Notes: generated by a model from the letters alone, not told the origin. Positions 32,258 through 43,829 are shown, counted from the first letter of the stretch. The stretch is DNA of 64,000 bases from Diploptera punctata (GCA_030220185.1 JASPKZ010007796.1:1394501-1458500), one strand, 5' to 3'. Program-made: numbers and translations.

Positions 32258-32549
32258 AGTAATTCTGTCCTAGGGCAGGTCTTTCACTGCAATCATAACA
32301 TTTTCATGCTATGCTTTGCAGCTTTACTAGAGAATTACAGGTGTGGTAGGCTTTCCACATCGGTGAAAGATGATGATGATGGCAGGATGATTTTTGGGGA
32401 CCGTTGGGCCCTAAGCTTCCTGACATTTGTCTTACAGGTGAGGAAAAACCCCTATAAAACCTCATCCAGGAGCCTGTCCCGACCGGGAATCGAACCCGGG
32501 CCCGCTGCGTGACAAGGCAGCACGCTACCTCGAGACCACAGCGGTGGAC
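32258..32549 (-). mobile_element. SINE-2, full length
   Basis: Minus strand: head CCACCGCTGTGGTCTCGAGG, B box GGTTCGATTCCC, body with GGTTTTTCCTCACC and GACAAATGTCAGG, and tail through CAGAATTACTATGG. The (CA)n tract begins beside the head. Confidence 0.9.
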
Positions 32550-32552
32550 ACA

Positions 32553-32668
<116 letters not shown>

Positions 32669-32679
32669 CATATTTTAAT

Positions 32680-32988
32680 GAACTAACTCGCTTGCAATGT
32701 CGAACCTGTAGGTTCATGACCACGGGGACATAAACTCTCCAAACATCCCTATCCTAAGATGATTTCCATTCATACCCAGTATAATCAACTTTCCTGAAAC
32801 ATGTTTAATGTTATTCTACCACCTCATTCTTGGCCCACCAACTGGGAGTTCCCCCTCAGGTTTTCCTACAATAATTTTCCATGCCACACTTTCATTCCCC
32901 ATTTATGCCACGTGTCCCGCCAAACAGTCATTGAAACTTACCGTAACTTTTCTTATTATATCTGTTTTGCTATAAATATGTCGCACAC

Positions 32989-32995
<7 letters not shown>
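32680..32995 (-). mobile_element. LINE-A 3' end, decayed
   Basis: The minus strand corresponds to the last 300 bp of LINE-A (VARMGNER-like to the end). The GTTAGTTCA-type tail is degenerate and a (TA)n tract (32996-33047) replaces the upstream side. Confidence 0.7.
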
Positions 32996-33047
<52 letters not shown>

Positions 33048-33049
<2 letters not shown>

Positions 33050-33200
33050 CATTACGGGTTAGGCCATATCACTTGTTCCGTCACCATAGCTAATTGTAGT
33101 CTAAAACTGGTACGCTATCGTAACATACATCGATGACCTATTTGTCTGCAGTTGTATTATATTCTTCGAAATTGGATTGGTGACATTTTCTGCATATATA
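33048..33200. repeat. Unclassified repeat, copy 1
   Basis: ATTACGGGTTAGGCCAT... to GGTGACATTTTCTGCAT matches 33722-33892. Both copies begin directly after a (TA)n tract, so the TA run may be part of the unit. Confidence 0.6.
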
Positions 33201-33204
33201 TACC

Positions 33205-33410
33205 ATCATCATCATCATCATCCGGTATCATGGCAGCTGTCGCCGTCTTCGGGAAACCAAACGCCATTCCTCTCTGTCCATTCATTGATCTTCCTCCAAT
33301 CCTCTGATATTCATAGCCGTTTATACCCCTTCTGTCCAAGTTTCCTTCGGTCTCCCTCTCTTCCTCCTTTCCATTGGGTTCCATTCCATAACAATTTTAG
33401 GTTTTGACAT
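33205..33410 (-). mobile_element. Retroelement 3' end with (GAT)n tail
   Basis: The minus frame ends ...RETEGNLDRRGINGYEYQRIGGRSMNGQRGMAFGFPKTATAAMIPDDDDD, the last Asp run being the GAT tail. The compact basic end and trinucleotide tail suggest a non-LTR element. I cannot place it in a family. Confidence 0.45.
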
Positions 33411-33434
33411 ATGATGTTTGGTTTTGTAAGAATT

Positions 33435-33672
33435 TTTTTAACGATAAACGAAGAGCTGGCCCGATGCATGAACCCCAACTTGGGGGACGGGTAATTTTTG
33501 TTCAAGGTTTTCTTCCTCTAGCCTTTGATAGTCCAGTATCTTACTGCAAGGCAGCAGCGCTAGTTTTGGTCCGCTCTGGGTATTTTATTTCACCAGTGCC
33601 CACCATATCTGGTGAGCATTCCCGTATCCGCCATCTGGGGAGGCGCCCGATGGGAGACTTGCAACTCCACAC
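33435..33672. repeat. Unclassified GC-richer repeat
   Basis: CCCCAACTTGGGGGACGGG and GTGAGCATTCCCGTATCCGC give it a composition unlike its neighbours. It ends in CACACGGG followed by (TA)n. It is single in the window, so repeat status is assumed from its TA-flanked setting. Confidence 0.35.
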
Positions 33673-33673
33673 G

Positions 33674-33721
<48 letters not shown>

Positions 33722-33724
<3 letters not shown>

Positions 33725-33892
33725 AACATTACGGGTTAGGCCATCTGGCTTGTTCTGTCCCAATAGTTAATTGTAGTCTAAAACTGGCATACTGTCGTCG
33801 TTTTGGGCGTAACGTACATCAATGTCCTATGGGTCTGCAGTTGTATTATATTCTTGGAATTTGGTTTGGTGACATTTTCTGCATGTATCTAA
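33722..33892. repeat. Unclassified repeat, copy 2
   Basis: Sister of 33048-33200, with a small insertion (CGTCGTTTTGGGCG). Confidence 0.6.
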
Positions 33893-33900
33893 TACATAGT

Positions 33901-34231
33901 ATACCGCTGTGGTCTCGAGGTAGCGTGCTGCATTGTCACGCAGCGGACCCGGGTTCGATCCCCGGTCGGGGCTGTTTTTCTGGGTGAGGTTTTTATTGGG
34001 GTTTTTCCTCACCTACAAGACAAATGTTAGGAAAACTTTAAGGCCTAAACGGTCCCCGAAATCATATGGCCATCAACATCATCATCATCCTTATCATTTC
34101 CATCCTTCACCGGTGTGGAAAGCAACGGGAAGCTACTACACCTACAATTCCCTAGTAAAGCTGCAAGCATAGCATGGTAATGCTGTAATTCCAGTGAAGG
34201 ACCTGCCTTCGGGCAGAATTACTATGGATGG
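33901..34231 (+). mobile_element. SINE-2, full length
   Basis: Head CCGCTGTGGTCTCGAGG, B box GGTTCGATCCCC, body and complete tail ending TACTATGGATGG. TAATACAT lies on both sides (33889 and 34231), a probable short duplication. Confidence 0.9.
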
Positions 34232-34316
34232 ATAATACATTATAAAAGGTTTTAAATTTAAAAATTTAAAGCATAAAAAATCAAAATGAAACCAAAATTA
34301 AAACCTTGCGTTATAC

Positions 34317-34858
34317 GTCGCGCAAGGGATTTTGAAGAATGTCCTTGGCGTAAATCCAATGGGAGAGCCTATCAAGACTGCTGACCTGTGAATTCCCTCT
34401 CTGCCACGTATACAAAATAAACAGTTGCTCTACAAAAACATGTACAGTCCATAGAGAAATATAGTGAGACGCGGATGTGTTGATTTTAGATTTTAAACCA
34501 TAGACTTTAATTATAATATTTTGTACACTTGCTGTCTGAAGTCTTAAAATTATAGTGCAATGTGAATGTCAGGTCCCTCAGCCATTATAACTGGTCCTCT
34601 CAACCTGGACCCGCTACTTATTGTAGCTACCCAAATGCCTCACGATGCTGGGTGGGCATCGGCCCCATACTGGCAGAAATTCCTTGAGAACATTTCTTCC
34701 CCCGTGGATACTCGAACCAGCGCAGGTCCCGTAGCTCTGCGCCAAGACATCTCGCCTTAATCACATGGCTACGGCGCGGGAAGACTATAAATTGTTTAAA
34801 TTAAAGTGACATTTAGTGGTTATTTAAAACATTAAAAGTGTAATATAAACCAAATACA

Positions 34859-34889
<31 letters not shown>

Positions 34890-35386
34890 GTGAATATACT
34901 TCCTCCACGGATAAAGATGTCCTAACTCACTGGCACTATCGAACCCGTAGGTTCATTGCCGCGCGGACATAAGCTCTCTGTACATCCCTATCCTGAGCTA
35001 ATGTTTTCCAATCATTCTCCGTATAATCTACTTCCCTCAAATCATAGTTAATGTTATTCTCCCACCTCATTCTTGGTCTACCAACTGGGTGTTTTCCCTC
35101 TGGTTTTCCTACAAGAAGCTTCCATGCACGTCTTCCATTCCCATTCGTGCCACATGTCCTGCCCATCGCAGTCTACGATAAAGATTATCTATATTATTTA
35201 ATGTTTGTAGTGAGATTTTAAAAATGTTTAGCAGTGACTGTATTTGATATTCGCTAGCGAGGGAGCTAGCAATGACGTGTAGCCATACTTCCTATTGGCT
35301 GAGACCTACATCTGGTTAGTACAGGACTCGCATCTAAGCTCTCATTACAAATTTCATTCGTCAGGAATCATTGCTAGGGTTATAAG
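34317..35386. repeat. Duplicated block, copy 2
   Basis: See copy 1 at 28399. It keeps a pure (GT)n at 34858-34886. It contains SINE-5 (34567-34785) and a LINE-A 3' end (34924-35175; GRTCGTNGNGRRAWKLLVGKPEGKHPVGRP). After GGAATCATTGCTAGGGTTAT the copies diverge. Confidence 0.85.
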
Positions 35387-35756
35387 AAGGTTTATTTGCA
35401 CGTAGGTCTACTGTATTCATGTATTGCTGAATTAAATTGTAATAGGCCTACATAATCGTACAAAGAATGTAATGTTTTTGAAGTAATGTTCTGTTTCTGT
35501 GGGCGAAATTAACTTTTATTTGGAACAAAAAACTGTGTTACACTTTGAAATTTTGCTAATTACAGCGACCTTATCTTCTAATTAGTGTGGGTTATCATTG
35601 ACTTTAATCAGTTTAAATTGAATTTAATTATTTTAGAGGATATATCGCGGACGCTTTGAAATTTAAGATCTTAAATCCATTAATGTGGTATTTTCATTTA
35701 ATTTGTACTGTTATCTTGATGAGCGGTATAAATCAGTGATGGAAAATAATTTGAGG
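35387..35756. other. Unclassified AT-rich DNA
   Basis: Nothing recognisable between the duplicated block and element X. Confidence 0.35.
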
Positions 35757-36352
35757 TGACTATTTAACTCATGCCCCAAATGGGAGTCAAATGACCAATC
35801 ACGTTTCAATGATTTCTGTTTTACAACCAATCAGAGTCGTGTTTCACGAAATATTTATCATATTAAAGAAACCTCCTCCTTTTTAATATTCTGAACAGGT
35901 CTGACCATTATTTTGCAGTGACTGAGCCTGTAAGAAATACGGCTACCAGATTGTATGTATACTGCATAGATGTCAACACATATCACTTGCAGTAGTTAAG
36001 ATAAAAACATTTGTAACAATTTATTATACCACCAAAAAAAGAAACCACTGTTTGCACTATCTTATTGCGATCTTATTTGGCAATAAATAATATGATCAAG
36101 GAGCAGTGAATGAACATAACTTCACATTTCTGATTTGTTTTCAAACATCGCCGTTTACATTAAATATATAAATATTTTAAAATAACTATAGTTAAACAAT
36201 GGTTTGTGAGTAAACAGCTTAATTTTATTCGTTAAATAGTCCTAACAAATGTTACTCTTGATTTCCAAATTCTCTAGATAAATTCACTCCTCACTTCGTG
36301 AGTCGTGAATTTATCGATAATTTGGAAATCACTCGTGGCATTACTTATGATA
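35757..36352 (-). mobile_element. Element X, longest uninterrupted copy
   Basis: Starts GACTATTTAACTCATGCCCC and ends with GTTAAATAGTCC followed by the 90-bp imperfect palindrome. Compared with 21631-22051 it carries about 170 extra internal bp (GCAGTGACTGAGCC to CAAGGAGCAGTG). No ORF. Confidence 0.65.
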
Positions 36353-36542
36353 GTATAACCTTTGAGTCCTATACAAGAAACACTTTGGAAATGAATTTGT
36401 GTGTACTTTTCCATTAGAATCATGTTCAATTTACTTAGTAAACTTGAACCAATAAGTAAAGACGTTTGCCTACCCTATTAGTAAATAAATTGTCTCAATT
36501 ATTTACAACTGTCCCTTGTGTCTTACTCTGGGAAACTATCTA

Positions 36543-36825
36543 ATTAACTCACTGGAACTACCACACCCGTAGGTTCATGTCCGCGCGGACATTAGCTCTA
36601 CATACATCCCTATCCTGAGCTAATGTTTTCCACTCATCCCTTGTATAATCCACTTTCCTCAAATCGCCACGTGATGTTCGGGAATCGTTTGGGCCTTAGT
36701 TTCCTGACATTTATCTTACAGGTGAGGCAAACCCTGAAGAAACCATCGCCCAGGAAACTTGTCCCGACAGGGGATTCAACCCGGGCACACTGCATTACGA
36801 GGGAACAATGCTACCCCGAGAGCAA
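36543..36825 (-). mobile_element. LINE-A 3' scrap and SINE-2 head
   Basis: 36543-36667 is the last 125 bp of LINE-A. 36675-36825 is a degraded SINE-2 head (GGATTCAACCCGGGC B-box region and GACATTTATCTTACAGG body). The two abut as at 16482/16484, suggesting that the same fusion recurred or was copied. Confidence 0.65.
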
Positions 36826-36989
36826 ATAAACAAGTAGATAAATTAAATAAAGGCATGAGTTTTTTTTTGTATTCTCTTAATCGGAAGTTGATATTCCACT
36901 ATATTTTAACTGCAGTAAGTTTATGTCAATTGAGTATCAATGAAATTACTATATTTTTGTAAGACAAATTGATAGTTTACAGAGAATTT

Positions 36990-38355
36990 ATCATAATTAA
37001 TGACACGATTTATCTAGAGAATTTGTAAATCAAGAGTGGCATTTGTTAGGACTATTTAACGAATAAAATTAAGCTCTTTACTCACAAATCATTATTTAAA
37101 TATTTTTTTATTTCAATGCCCCAGGTTGTCATTTCGACGTTTCTGGCGTTCTCTACTGGTATGGCGTACTCGTAACCCACTTCAGAGGTTGGGGCTCATA
37201 GAAAGCGGAGTTACGCTACCCCGATGATATGAGAGTTGATGATGATGGTAATGATGCGCCAGGAGAGGCCTTAAACTAAATTTTGTCTAACTAGGCGAAT
37301 ATGATATTGATGATAATGATGGCCATATGATGTTCGGGGACTGTTTGGGCCTTAACGTTATCTTACAGGTGAGGAAAACCCGAAAAAACCTGACCCAGTA
37401 AACTTGTCACGACCGGGAATCGAACCCGAGCCCGATGTGTGACAAGTTAGCACGCTATCTCGAGACCACAGCGGTAGACACTATTAAATATAGTTACCGG
37501 TATTTTAAAATATGTATATATTTAATGTAAACGGTCATGTTTGAAAATAAATCAGAAACGTGTGGTTATATGTGTTCACTGCAACTTGATCATATTATTT
37601 ATTGCCAAATAGGATCGCAATCAGCGATAATGTAGTTAGATCGCAAAATTGTAAGAATGCACCCTAGTGGAGATAAAAATGAAACACATGTAACTGTGAT
37701 CAATTTCAATTTTAAGAAACCATATTTACAAAATTTCTACTTTATAGTATGTATACTTCAATTTGGCCTACAATTTGAAGTTTTTAAAATGTATTTACAA
37801 AATGTATTTCATCAATTCCAAAAATTAATTGTCTGTATCACATTGTCCTTGAGGCAATCCTCTAATAAGGAAAGTTGTATCTAATCAAAAAATTACGAAC
37901 ATTATAGGTTATTAATTATTTTTTAGTAAACAACTCAGTAAAAATCATTTATCATCATCATCATCATCAACAATCACAGATTAAGCCCATGTATGCTTGT
38001 TCCGGTCTCACAGATTATCATTCAAAATGTTGAATCCATCTCTTTTTTTGGTCTACCAATGTTCCTGTCTCCTCTAAATCATTATTTAAGAACACAATTA
38101 TTTAACAAATGTGTAGTTCGAAGTAATATCTTCATTATTTGCTATAGACCTATCCAATGTATTTGTAGAGGATCAGTCACAGCAAAATAATGCTCTGACC
38201 TGTTCAGAATATTAAAAAGAGAAGCTTTCTTTATTTTGGTAAACAGAATTCGATAAATATCGAGATAAAACACGACTGTCATTGGTTGTAAAACAAAATT
38301 CATTGAAATATGATTGGTCATTGACTGTCATTTGGGGCATGAGTTAAATAGTCAC
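36990..38355. mobile_element. Element X, interrupted third copy
   Basis: Half palindrome and GGACTATTTAACGAATAA (37050), a SINE (37116-37487), more X sequence (37490-37640), foreign pieces, then GAATATTAAAAAGAG to GGGGCATGAGTTAAATAGTC (38204-38352). Foreign pieces include a LINE-G 3' UTR word near 37790-37880 and a LINE-C 3' end with an ATC run near 37957-38065 (minus). Confidence 0.6.
37116..37487 (-). mobile_element. SINE-2 head with SINE-3 tail, second copy
   Basis: The minus strand reproduces the same head-tail arrangement as 22071-22464: head CTACCGCTGTGGTCTCGAG, body, then CTCTCCTGGCGCATCATTACC and GTAGCGTAACTCCGC. It sits in element X. Confidence 0.75.
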
Positions 38356-38902
38356 GGAAAATGTCTTCATTATCCCGTAATATTAACCAGTTGTGAATCC
38401 CCATAAAAAAAACATAAGCCGATCAAATTAACAAGAAGCCATTTTTACCAACAGAGTTATTAAACAAAAAATTAAAAAAAAAGATATAGCTGGATAAAAG
38501 GATATCCTTATTCAAATTTTAAAGTATAATAATGAAGAGTGAGAGGAGTTTATGAGAGTGAGAAGTGGTGCGTCACTGACTTCATAAGGACTTTCAAATC
38601 CTTTCTTTTCTCTTCTTTAAAACCTAAGCGCACTACAATAGAACTGTTTGTCAAGTTTACTCAAATAGTACAAGTACGCACGGCTCTCCTTTTTAAAGCT
38701 TTCTAATCTGAACAAATACTTATTTGAAATACATTTATTTTAAACTTTAAATATGTGAAATATTATAGAAACACTTGGCAGTCTGTCCAACCATTAACTT
38801 AAATTTTAAAATTTGAGCATAAAATATGTTGAATAAAATGGCACAAATAGGTCTAATATATAACTATTTGTATTATAGTTTATATCTATTATATTTATAT
38901 CT
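38356..38902. other. Unclassified AT-rich DNA
   Basis: No coding frame, ending at a (TTC)n run (38903-38939). Confidence 0.35.
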
Positions 38903-38944
38903 GTCTTCTTCTTCTTCTTCTTCTTCTTCTTCTTCTTCTCCCTT

Positions 38945-39140
38945 TCAAGTATTAGGCCAAGTCCTGTTACGATCCTATAGACAATTTTCCCTCCAGTGTT
39001 ACGATCCTATAGAAAATTTTCCCTCCAGTGCTTAATAGGACGGCCCAGAGATCTTCGTCCTCCTGGTATATAATTATAAACAGCTTTGGGGATCCGATTT
39101 GAACTCATTCTTCCATTTCTCCTTTCCTTTATTTTCTTTT
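38945..39140 (-). mobile_element. LINE-C 3' scrap
   Basis: The minus strand reads RMSSNRIPKAVYNYIPGGRRSLGRPIKHWRENFL, parallel to 11100-11230. The last 30 bp containing GTTACGATCCTATAGA are tandemly doubled. Confidence 0.7.
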
Positions 39141-39387
39141 CTTCTCCAGAAAAGATGGCAGCCCCATCACTGGCCTTGCCTTCATTTTGCCAGCAACCAA
39201 TCGAAGGGACTATTATTATGCTTTCAAGTCTTATACGAGAATTTCCCATAAGGATCAAACTTATTTATATCTATTTATATTATATTTGATAACTTCGTTG
39301 TTATTTTCGAGTTCCACTTGGTACCAACAAGGAAAATATTAATATTCCATATCCCTAGAATCAAGTATTATTTTTATATATATATAA

Positions 39388-39631
39388 AGCGTCACTGCTA
39401 TAAGGTAAAAATATTCTCTTTAATTTGCTTACTTGATATAGTCAGCTGCTAGATGGCGGTGAAGACCGAGTTCTCGCGACATCTAGTAATAATGGAGAGT
39501 ATAATACATATATAAGAAAAATAAGTGCTTGAATTGGATTCGCCTGTTAGTGTAATGGATATCACGCTGAGGTACAGACTCAGAGATCCGGGTTCGAATC
39601 CCGTCCAGGCATTTATTTTTCTTATCATTCC

Positions 39632-39632
<1 letters not shown>
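39388..39632 (+). repeat. tRNA-cassette repeat
   Basis: Body with CTGCTAGATGGCGGT at 39446, then ATAAGAAAAATAAGTGC, a tRNA-like core (39540-39612; AATGGATATCACGC D-arm, CTGAG/CTCAG stem, GTACAGA loop, GGTTCGAATCC B box) and GCATTTATTTTTCTTATCAT. The core differs from the 1755 copy in its arms but keeps the loop. Confidence 0.7.
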
Positions 39633-39667
<35 letters not shown>

Positions 39668-39678
39668 CACACACACAC

Positions 39679-40422
39679 ACAGGGAGTTGCAAAATACACC
39701 GACAACGGAGGTGAGGTAGTACACTGAAATATGTTGATCATTTTCCAATAAGGTGCGGTACCTATGTCCGGAAATGATGTCTTTTCACATTATGACTAGC
39801 TAACTTCCCAAGAGTTCCGTTAGATGGATTTCAAGACTCAATACCTGACAATGCTGTCACAGTCACATCGAGTTTTCAAAATATTCACCTCCCATCTCAT
39901 TGCAGAGCGTAAATCTGCGGTGTTGTGACTGGCGCATTGGTCCCAATACGCCTGGCCTCGTTTGAATTATTTCTGCAGCAGCGCGGATTCGGGCTATAAG
40001 ATCCATATGTGACTCTACTGGAGCCTGATAAACGACAGTTTCACGTCGCCACACAAAAAAGTAGTCGAGAGGGTTAAGATCAGGTGATCTCGGAGACCAT
40101 GGAACTGGTCCCCCTCTGCCAATCCGTCGACCTGGATACGTGGTATTCAACTATCTCTTCATTTTGGCATGGAAGTGAGCTGGAGCTCCGTCATGTTGCA
40201 GCCACATTCCGTTGCGAAGCCACGTATTATAGTTTCCGTACCTGTGATGTTTTGCAACGTAACGAGTCTTCAAATCCTTCAAACTAACTCTGTTCTTGAG
40301 ACATAATTAACTAGTCATAGTGTGAAAACGCATCATTTCTGGACATCGGTACCTTGTTAAAAATGATCAACATATGTGTATGCAACCTCACCTCCGTTGT
40401 CGATGTTATTGCAACACCCTGT
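39679..40422 (-). mobile_element. Tc1/mariner-type element, internally deleted
   Basis: Inverted ends of about 120 bp (39680-39805 and 40305-40422; start CAGGG(A/T)GTTGCAA). The minus strand encodes the transposase C-terminal half: MWLQHDGAPAHFHAKM then YPGRRIGRGGPVPWSPRSPDLNPLDYFF. The second catalytic Asp (QHDGAPAH) and the SPDLNPLD block are present. The N-terminal DNA-binding part and first Asp are deleted. The left TA target is lost against a (CA)n tract. Confidence 0.8.
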
Positions 40423-40479
40423 TTGACGAATATCATCTGGCCATCATAATTATCATTATCGTATTATCCTTGTTAAGTA

Positions 40480-41127
40480 GCAACGAAAGAGAAAATTTAA
40501 TGTTGGAGGAAGGAATCCAAATAAGGTAAGTGAAACAAACTAAATATTTGGGAATAATTATCGATAACATTGAAGGTATAGGCAGAGATAATATAAAGCA
40601 TAGAATTGAATTGGGTAGCAAAATAATATAATCGTTAAATTCCATATGGTGAGACAAGCATATTTGAAAAGACTCAAAAAATATATTGGTAAAACATTGG
40701 TGAAATCTGTTGCAATGTATGGAAGTGAGGTATAGACAATCAATAAGTACTACAAGAATAGACTAATAGCTCTATAAATGGATTATTTACGCAGAAGTGC
40801 CAGAAAGTCAAAATTAGAACATGTCACAAATAAGGAAATTAGAAATATAATGGAAGCAGAAGAAAGCATAATCGAAAGAACTGAGGAGAAGGAATTAAAG
40901 TGGTTAGGACATGTTTTAAGAATGGAAGATGAGCGATGAACAAAGCAACTATATCAATGGCATCCGACCAGAAGGAGGAAGAGAGGGAGACCGAAGTTAA
41001 CATGGAAGGAAAACATGAAGACATTAATGCATGCAAGAGGGCTAAGCATTGAAGATGCCCAAGACCGTAGTCTTTGGAGGTTTGGCACGGGAAGACGGCA
41101 GCAGCTGTAAAAACCCGAAGATAGATA
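40480..41127 (+). mobile_element. LINE-E 3' part
   Basis: Frames read QTKYLGIIIDNIEGIGRDNIKHRIELG, then HVTNKEIRNIMEAEESIIERTEEKELKWLGHVLRMEDER, a stop (TGA for W), TKQLYQWHPTRRRKRGRPKLTWKEN. It ends AAAACCCGAAGATAG like 49077-49386. The YLGI segment is normal after the RT. Confidence 0.75.
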
Positions 41128-41374
41128 GAAGTATGAATGTGTGTGAGTGTGTGTGTATTTGAATGGTGTGCTTGTGCTTATGTTATATTGTCTGGAAGGA
41201 ACCCGTGGATTAAGCTTATCACTCATTTAGAGAAAGCCCTTCGCCCTTGTGTGGTCAAAAAGTATGTATTTGTCCAATGTTTACAATTCCTGTCGCAACA
41301 GATAGTGCTCCTGTTACGACACTTGCGAGTGGGGCATGTAAAAATACCTACAGTGAGGCGTTATACTATAATGG

Positions 41375-41515
41375 AGAAAAAGTCATCATCATCAACAAGG
41401 ATGAAGCCCAATGGCCTGTTCCGATCTCATTATAGGTCGAATTGGTCCTTCCATCTCTTCAATGGTCTTCCCAACAATCTTCTCGCTTTTATCCGGCCTT
41501 TGCTTTGAGATGAAT
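41375..41515 (-). mobile_element. LINE-C variant 3' scrap
   Basis: The minus strand gives GRPLKRWKDQFDL and the AACAGGCCATTGGGC end with an ATGATGATGA tail, as at 61050-61160. Confidence 0.65.
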
Positions 41516-41526
41516 CAGTAGTAATA

Positions 41527-42185
41527 ATGTCAATATTATTCGTTTTTAAACATCTTAATGATGGACAAATTATATTTGAAAAGAAAAATATACGCCTAGA
41601 CTGGGCTTTGAACCCAGGACCTTTGACTCTCTATGTCAATGCTCTTCCATCTGAGCTAACTAGGACTCCAATCTAAACGCGTATTTTTCTCTTATACATA
41701 GTTAATTCCCTAACCCCAAATGGTACGAGCCGTTGCTACGATTTTTGCAAATGGCAGCTTCTTTATTAAGTAAACTTTTTATTGGGAATTTAAACATTAC
41801 TTATAAAGCCAGTAGTGCTTCTTTCAATGTTAATATTATTCGTTTTTAAACATCTTAATGATGGACAAATTATATTTGAAAAGAAAAATATACGCCTAGA
41901 CTGGGGTTTGAACCCAGGACCTTTGACTCTCTATGTCAATGCTCTTCCATCTGAGCTAACTAGGACTCCAATCTAAACGCGTATTTTTCTCTTATACATA
42001 GTTAATTCCCTAACCCCAAATGGTACGAGCCGTTGCTACGATTTTTGCAAATGGCAGCTTCTTTATTAAGTAAACTTTTTATTGGGAATTTAAACATTAC
42101 TTATAAAGCCAGTAGTGCTTCTTTCAATGTTAATATTATTCGTTTTTAAACATCTTAATGATAGACAAATTATATTTGAAAAAAA
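41527..42185 (-). repeat. tRNA-cassette unit in 300-bp tandem, 2.2 copies
   Basis: ATTATTCGTTTTTAAACATC starts at 41534, 41834 and 42134, an exact 300-bp period. Each full unit contains a minus-strand tRNA-like core (B box GGTTCAAAGCCC, D-stem GCTC/GAGC, perfect TTGAC/GTCAA stem with ATAGAGA loop) between AGAAAAATATACGC and GCGTATTTTTCT. The two units are nearly identical, so the duplication is recent. Confidence 0.8.
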
Positions 42186-42640
42186 AAAGTAATAAATGTC
42201 CCGTGACCGCGTTACGAGCGCTGTGCAGGGTAAGGATAATGACTGGGCTGTTGTCTCAGAGCATCTATCCATGCTCCTCTAAGTATTAACTCCTTTAGAG
42301 AGGGTTGCTGCTTCCGCCCCTTGAGCCGTTGTTATGATCGCCTGGTATCACGTCGCCTCGTTGACCGTTGCAGACTTCTTGGTCGATGTCAACCTTCTTT
42401 CCTCTCACCTCTGACCAATCGGCAAGTTAGCAAAGCTAAACTTCCCCGATTTAGTCGTCTGGTTCATTGAGTACTCGAGGTGATAGTCCGCGGGGAGGAT
42501 AAAAAGTTTACTCGCAAAAGAATCCAAGAAATCTTTATCATGATCCCTGTACCCGTAATAAGGGGACGATTACTTATACGAAATTTCGTCCTCCATCTTT
42601 TATTCCAGAAAACCAAGAATCAAAGAAACAAGTGACATAA
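42186..42640. other. Unclassified, GC-richer DNA
   Basis: No frame or family seen. GCCCCTTGAGCCGTTGTTATG and neighbours are compositionally unlike the flanks. Confidence 0.35.
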
Positions 42641-42990
42641 GGAAATTAGCCTCAGAAGACGAGGTAGACTCGCAGGCAGTTAAATGTCCTACATCTCAGA
42701 AGTCGAGGTACACTCGCTTAACTCTGCTGTTATATATTTTGCAATATTTTGTACATCCCTTGGCAGGGTAATCTTTTATTGACATTCATGAACAGTAGAG
42801 GAACGTGTTTTTGTCTTCGCCCTTATTGTGATATCAAGTACCGTTACCTTTCGTTTGTTTTGAATATCTGAAAATAGACAATATAATTTACTAAATCCGG
42901 TTTTTGGGAAAATGTATTGAGGATTTAAACCTGGAGCGAATGAATTAAATGTAGATAAGATGCGACTCTTGGTAACCAAAGGGTATAAGT
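42641..42990. repeat. Repeat P, uninterrupted copy
   Basis: GACGAGGTAGACTCGCAGG to GAGCGAATGAATTAAATG matches 52750-53260. Here TATAATTTACTAAATCC runs straight into TTTTTGGGAAAATGTATTG, which gives the empty form of the site that holds bacterial DNA in the other copy. Confidence 0.7.
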
Positions 42991-43199
42991 AACAAATAGT
43001 AGGGTATTTAGTAAATGATGTTCAAAGTTGAGAGACTCCATATATGATTGTCTTAGCAGTTTTATTTTCAATCACTACTTTTCAGACACCAGACAGATTT
43101 TTACTTGTATTGACTGTCCACTCAGATTAGTATCTGCTTTAACTAATAAAATATACACTTAACTTCAAAATCAGCAATTTGTCACTTCTACCCCTTACT

Positions 43200-43256
43200 T
43201 TCTTAGAAGAACAAAAGGCTGCACAAGAATGGATCGGTTAAAGAATGAAGATATCA
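43200..43256 (+). mobile_element. LINE-C scrap
   Basis: RRTKGCTRMDRLKNEDI parallels the 26595-26650 region. It stops where foldback R begins. Confidence 0.55.
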
Positions 43257-43399
43257 CTTGTACCCGTTGGCTTCTAAGGGTCTCATATATAACATAGGTA
43301 CAGAGACCTGTCAGACATCTGAAAGCATTAAAACCATAGCCAACCTTCCGAATGCTTCATACGCATGCGCGGACCATCTACGTCACTCGTACTATTCTA

Positions 43400-43789
43400 G
43401 CTAACAAAACGTTGTCTTTTTTTGACAAGTTGTTTATAGTGAAGCAATTTAGATAAGTAACCAATACTTTTAGTTAGGCTATTAGCACGCATGAGAAAGA
43501 GACAAAAGGCACTCCTACTCGGCTCTGACGTCAACCATGCTTTCAGATTACTGGAGGAACATGTACAAACTTGTAGAAAGTTCGATCTCCAAGTAAAACT
43601 AGTACGCAAGTATAAAGATGCTAGGTGCCGTCTGGTATCTGAAAGCTTGGCTCACGCCTGAGTAGAATTCGCGTGCTCTCTGTCTCTATTTCTTCCTCTT
43701 GCGTGCTAATAACCAAACTAAATGCATATGTCCCTTCACTACTCTTCTTCAATACAAACAGCTTGTCGCAAAGACAACATTTTGTGATT
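43400..43789. mobile_element. MITE with long inverted ends
   Basis: GCTAACAAAACGTTGTCTTT and AAAGACAACATTTTGTGATT are inverted, and complementarity continues to TTAGCACGCATGAG/CTTGCGTGCTAA, giving about 100-bp arms. TA flanks both sides (43398 and 43790). The uninterrupted right arm of R shows the empty site. Confidence 0.65.
43491..43661 (+). CDS. Small hypothetical ORF in the MITE (56 aa)
   Basis: ATG to TGA encodes a basic peptide (MRKRQKALLLGSDVNHAF..., later CRKFDLQVKLVRKYKD). It lies between the inverted arms and uses the only ATG early in the loop. It may be a remnant of a former transposase or other ORF. I do not recognise it, and it may not be expressed. Confidence 0.2.
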   Translation: MRKRQKALLLGSDVNHAFRLLEEHVQTCRKFDLQVKLVRKYKDARCRLVSESLAHA

Positions 43790-43829
43790 TAGGGTCAGTT
43801 TCACCAACAGAGGTGACTTTATTACGCCA

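Noticed and set aside
40433..41226. Several minus-strand ORFs with hydrophobic stretches
   Set aside because: Antisense shadows of LINE-E and of a (GT)n tract.
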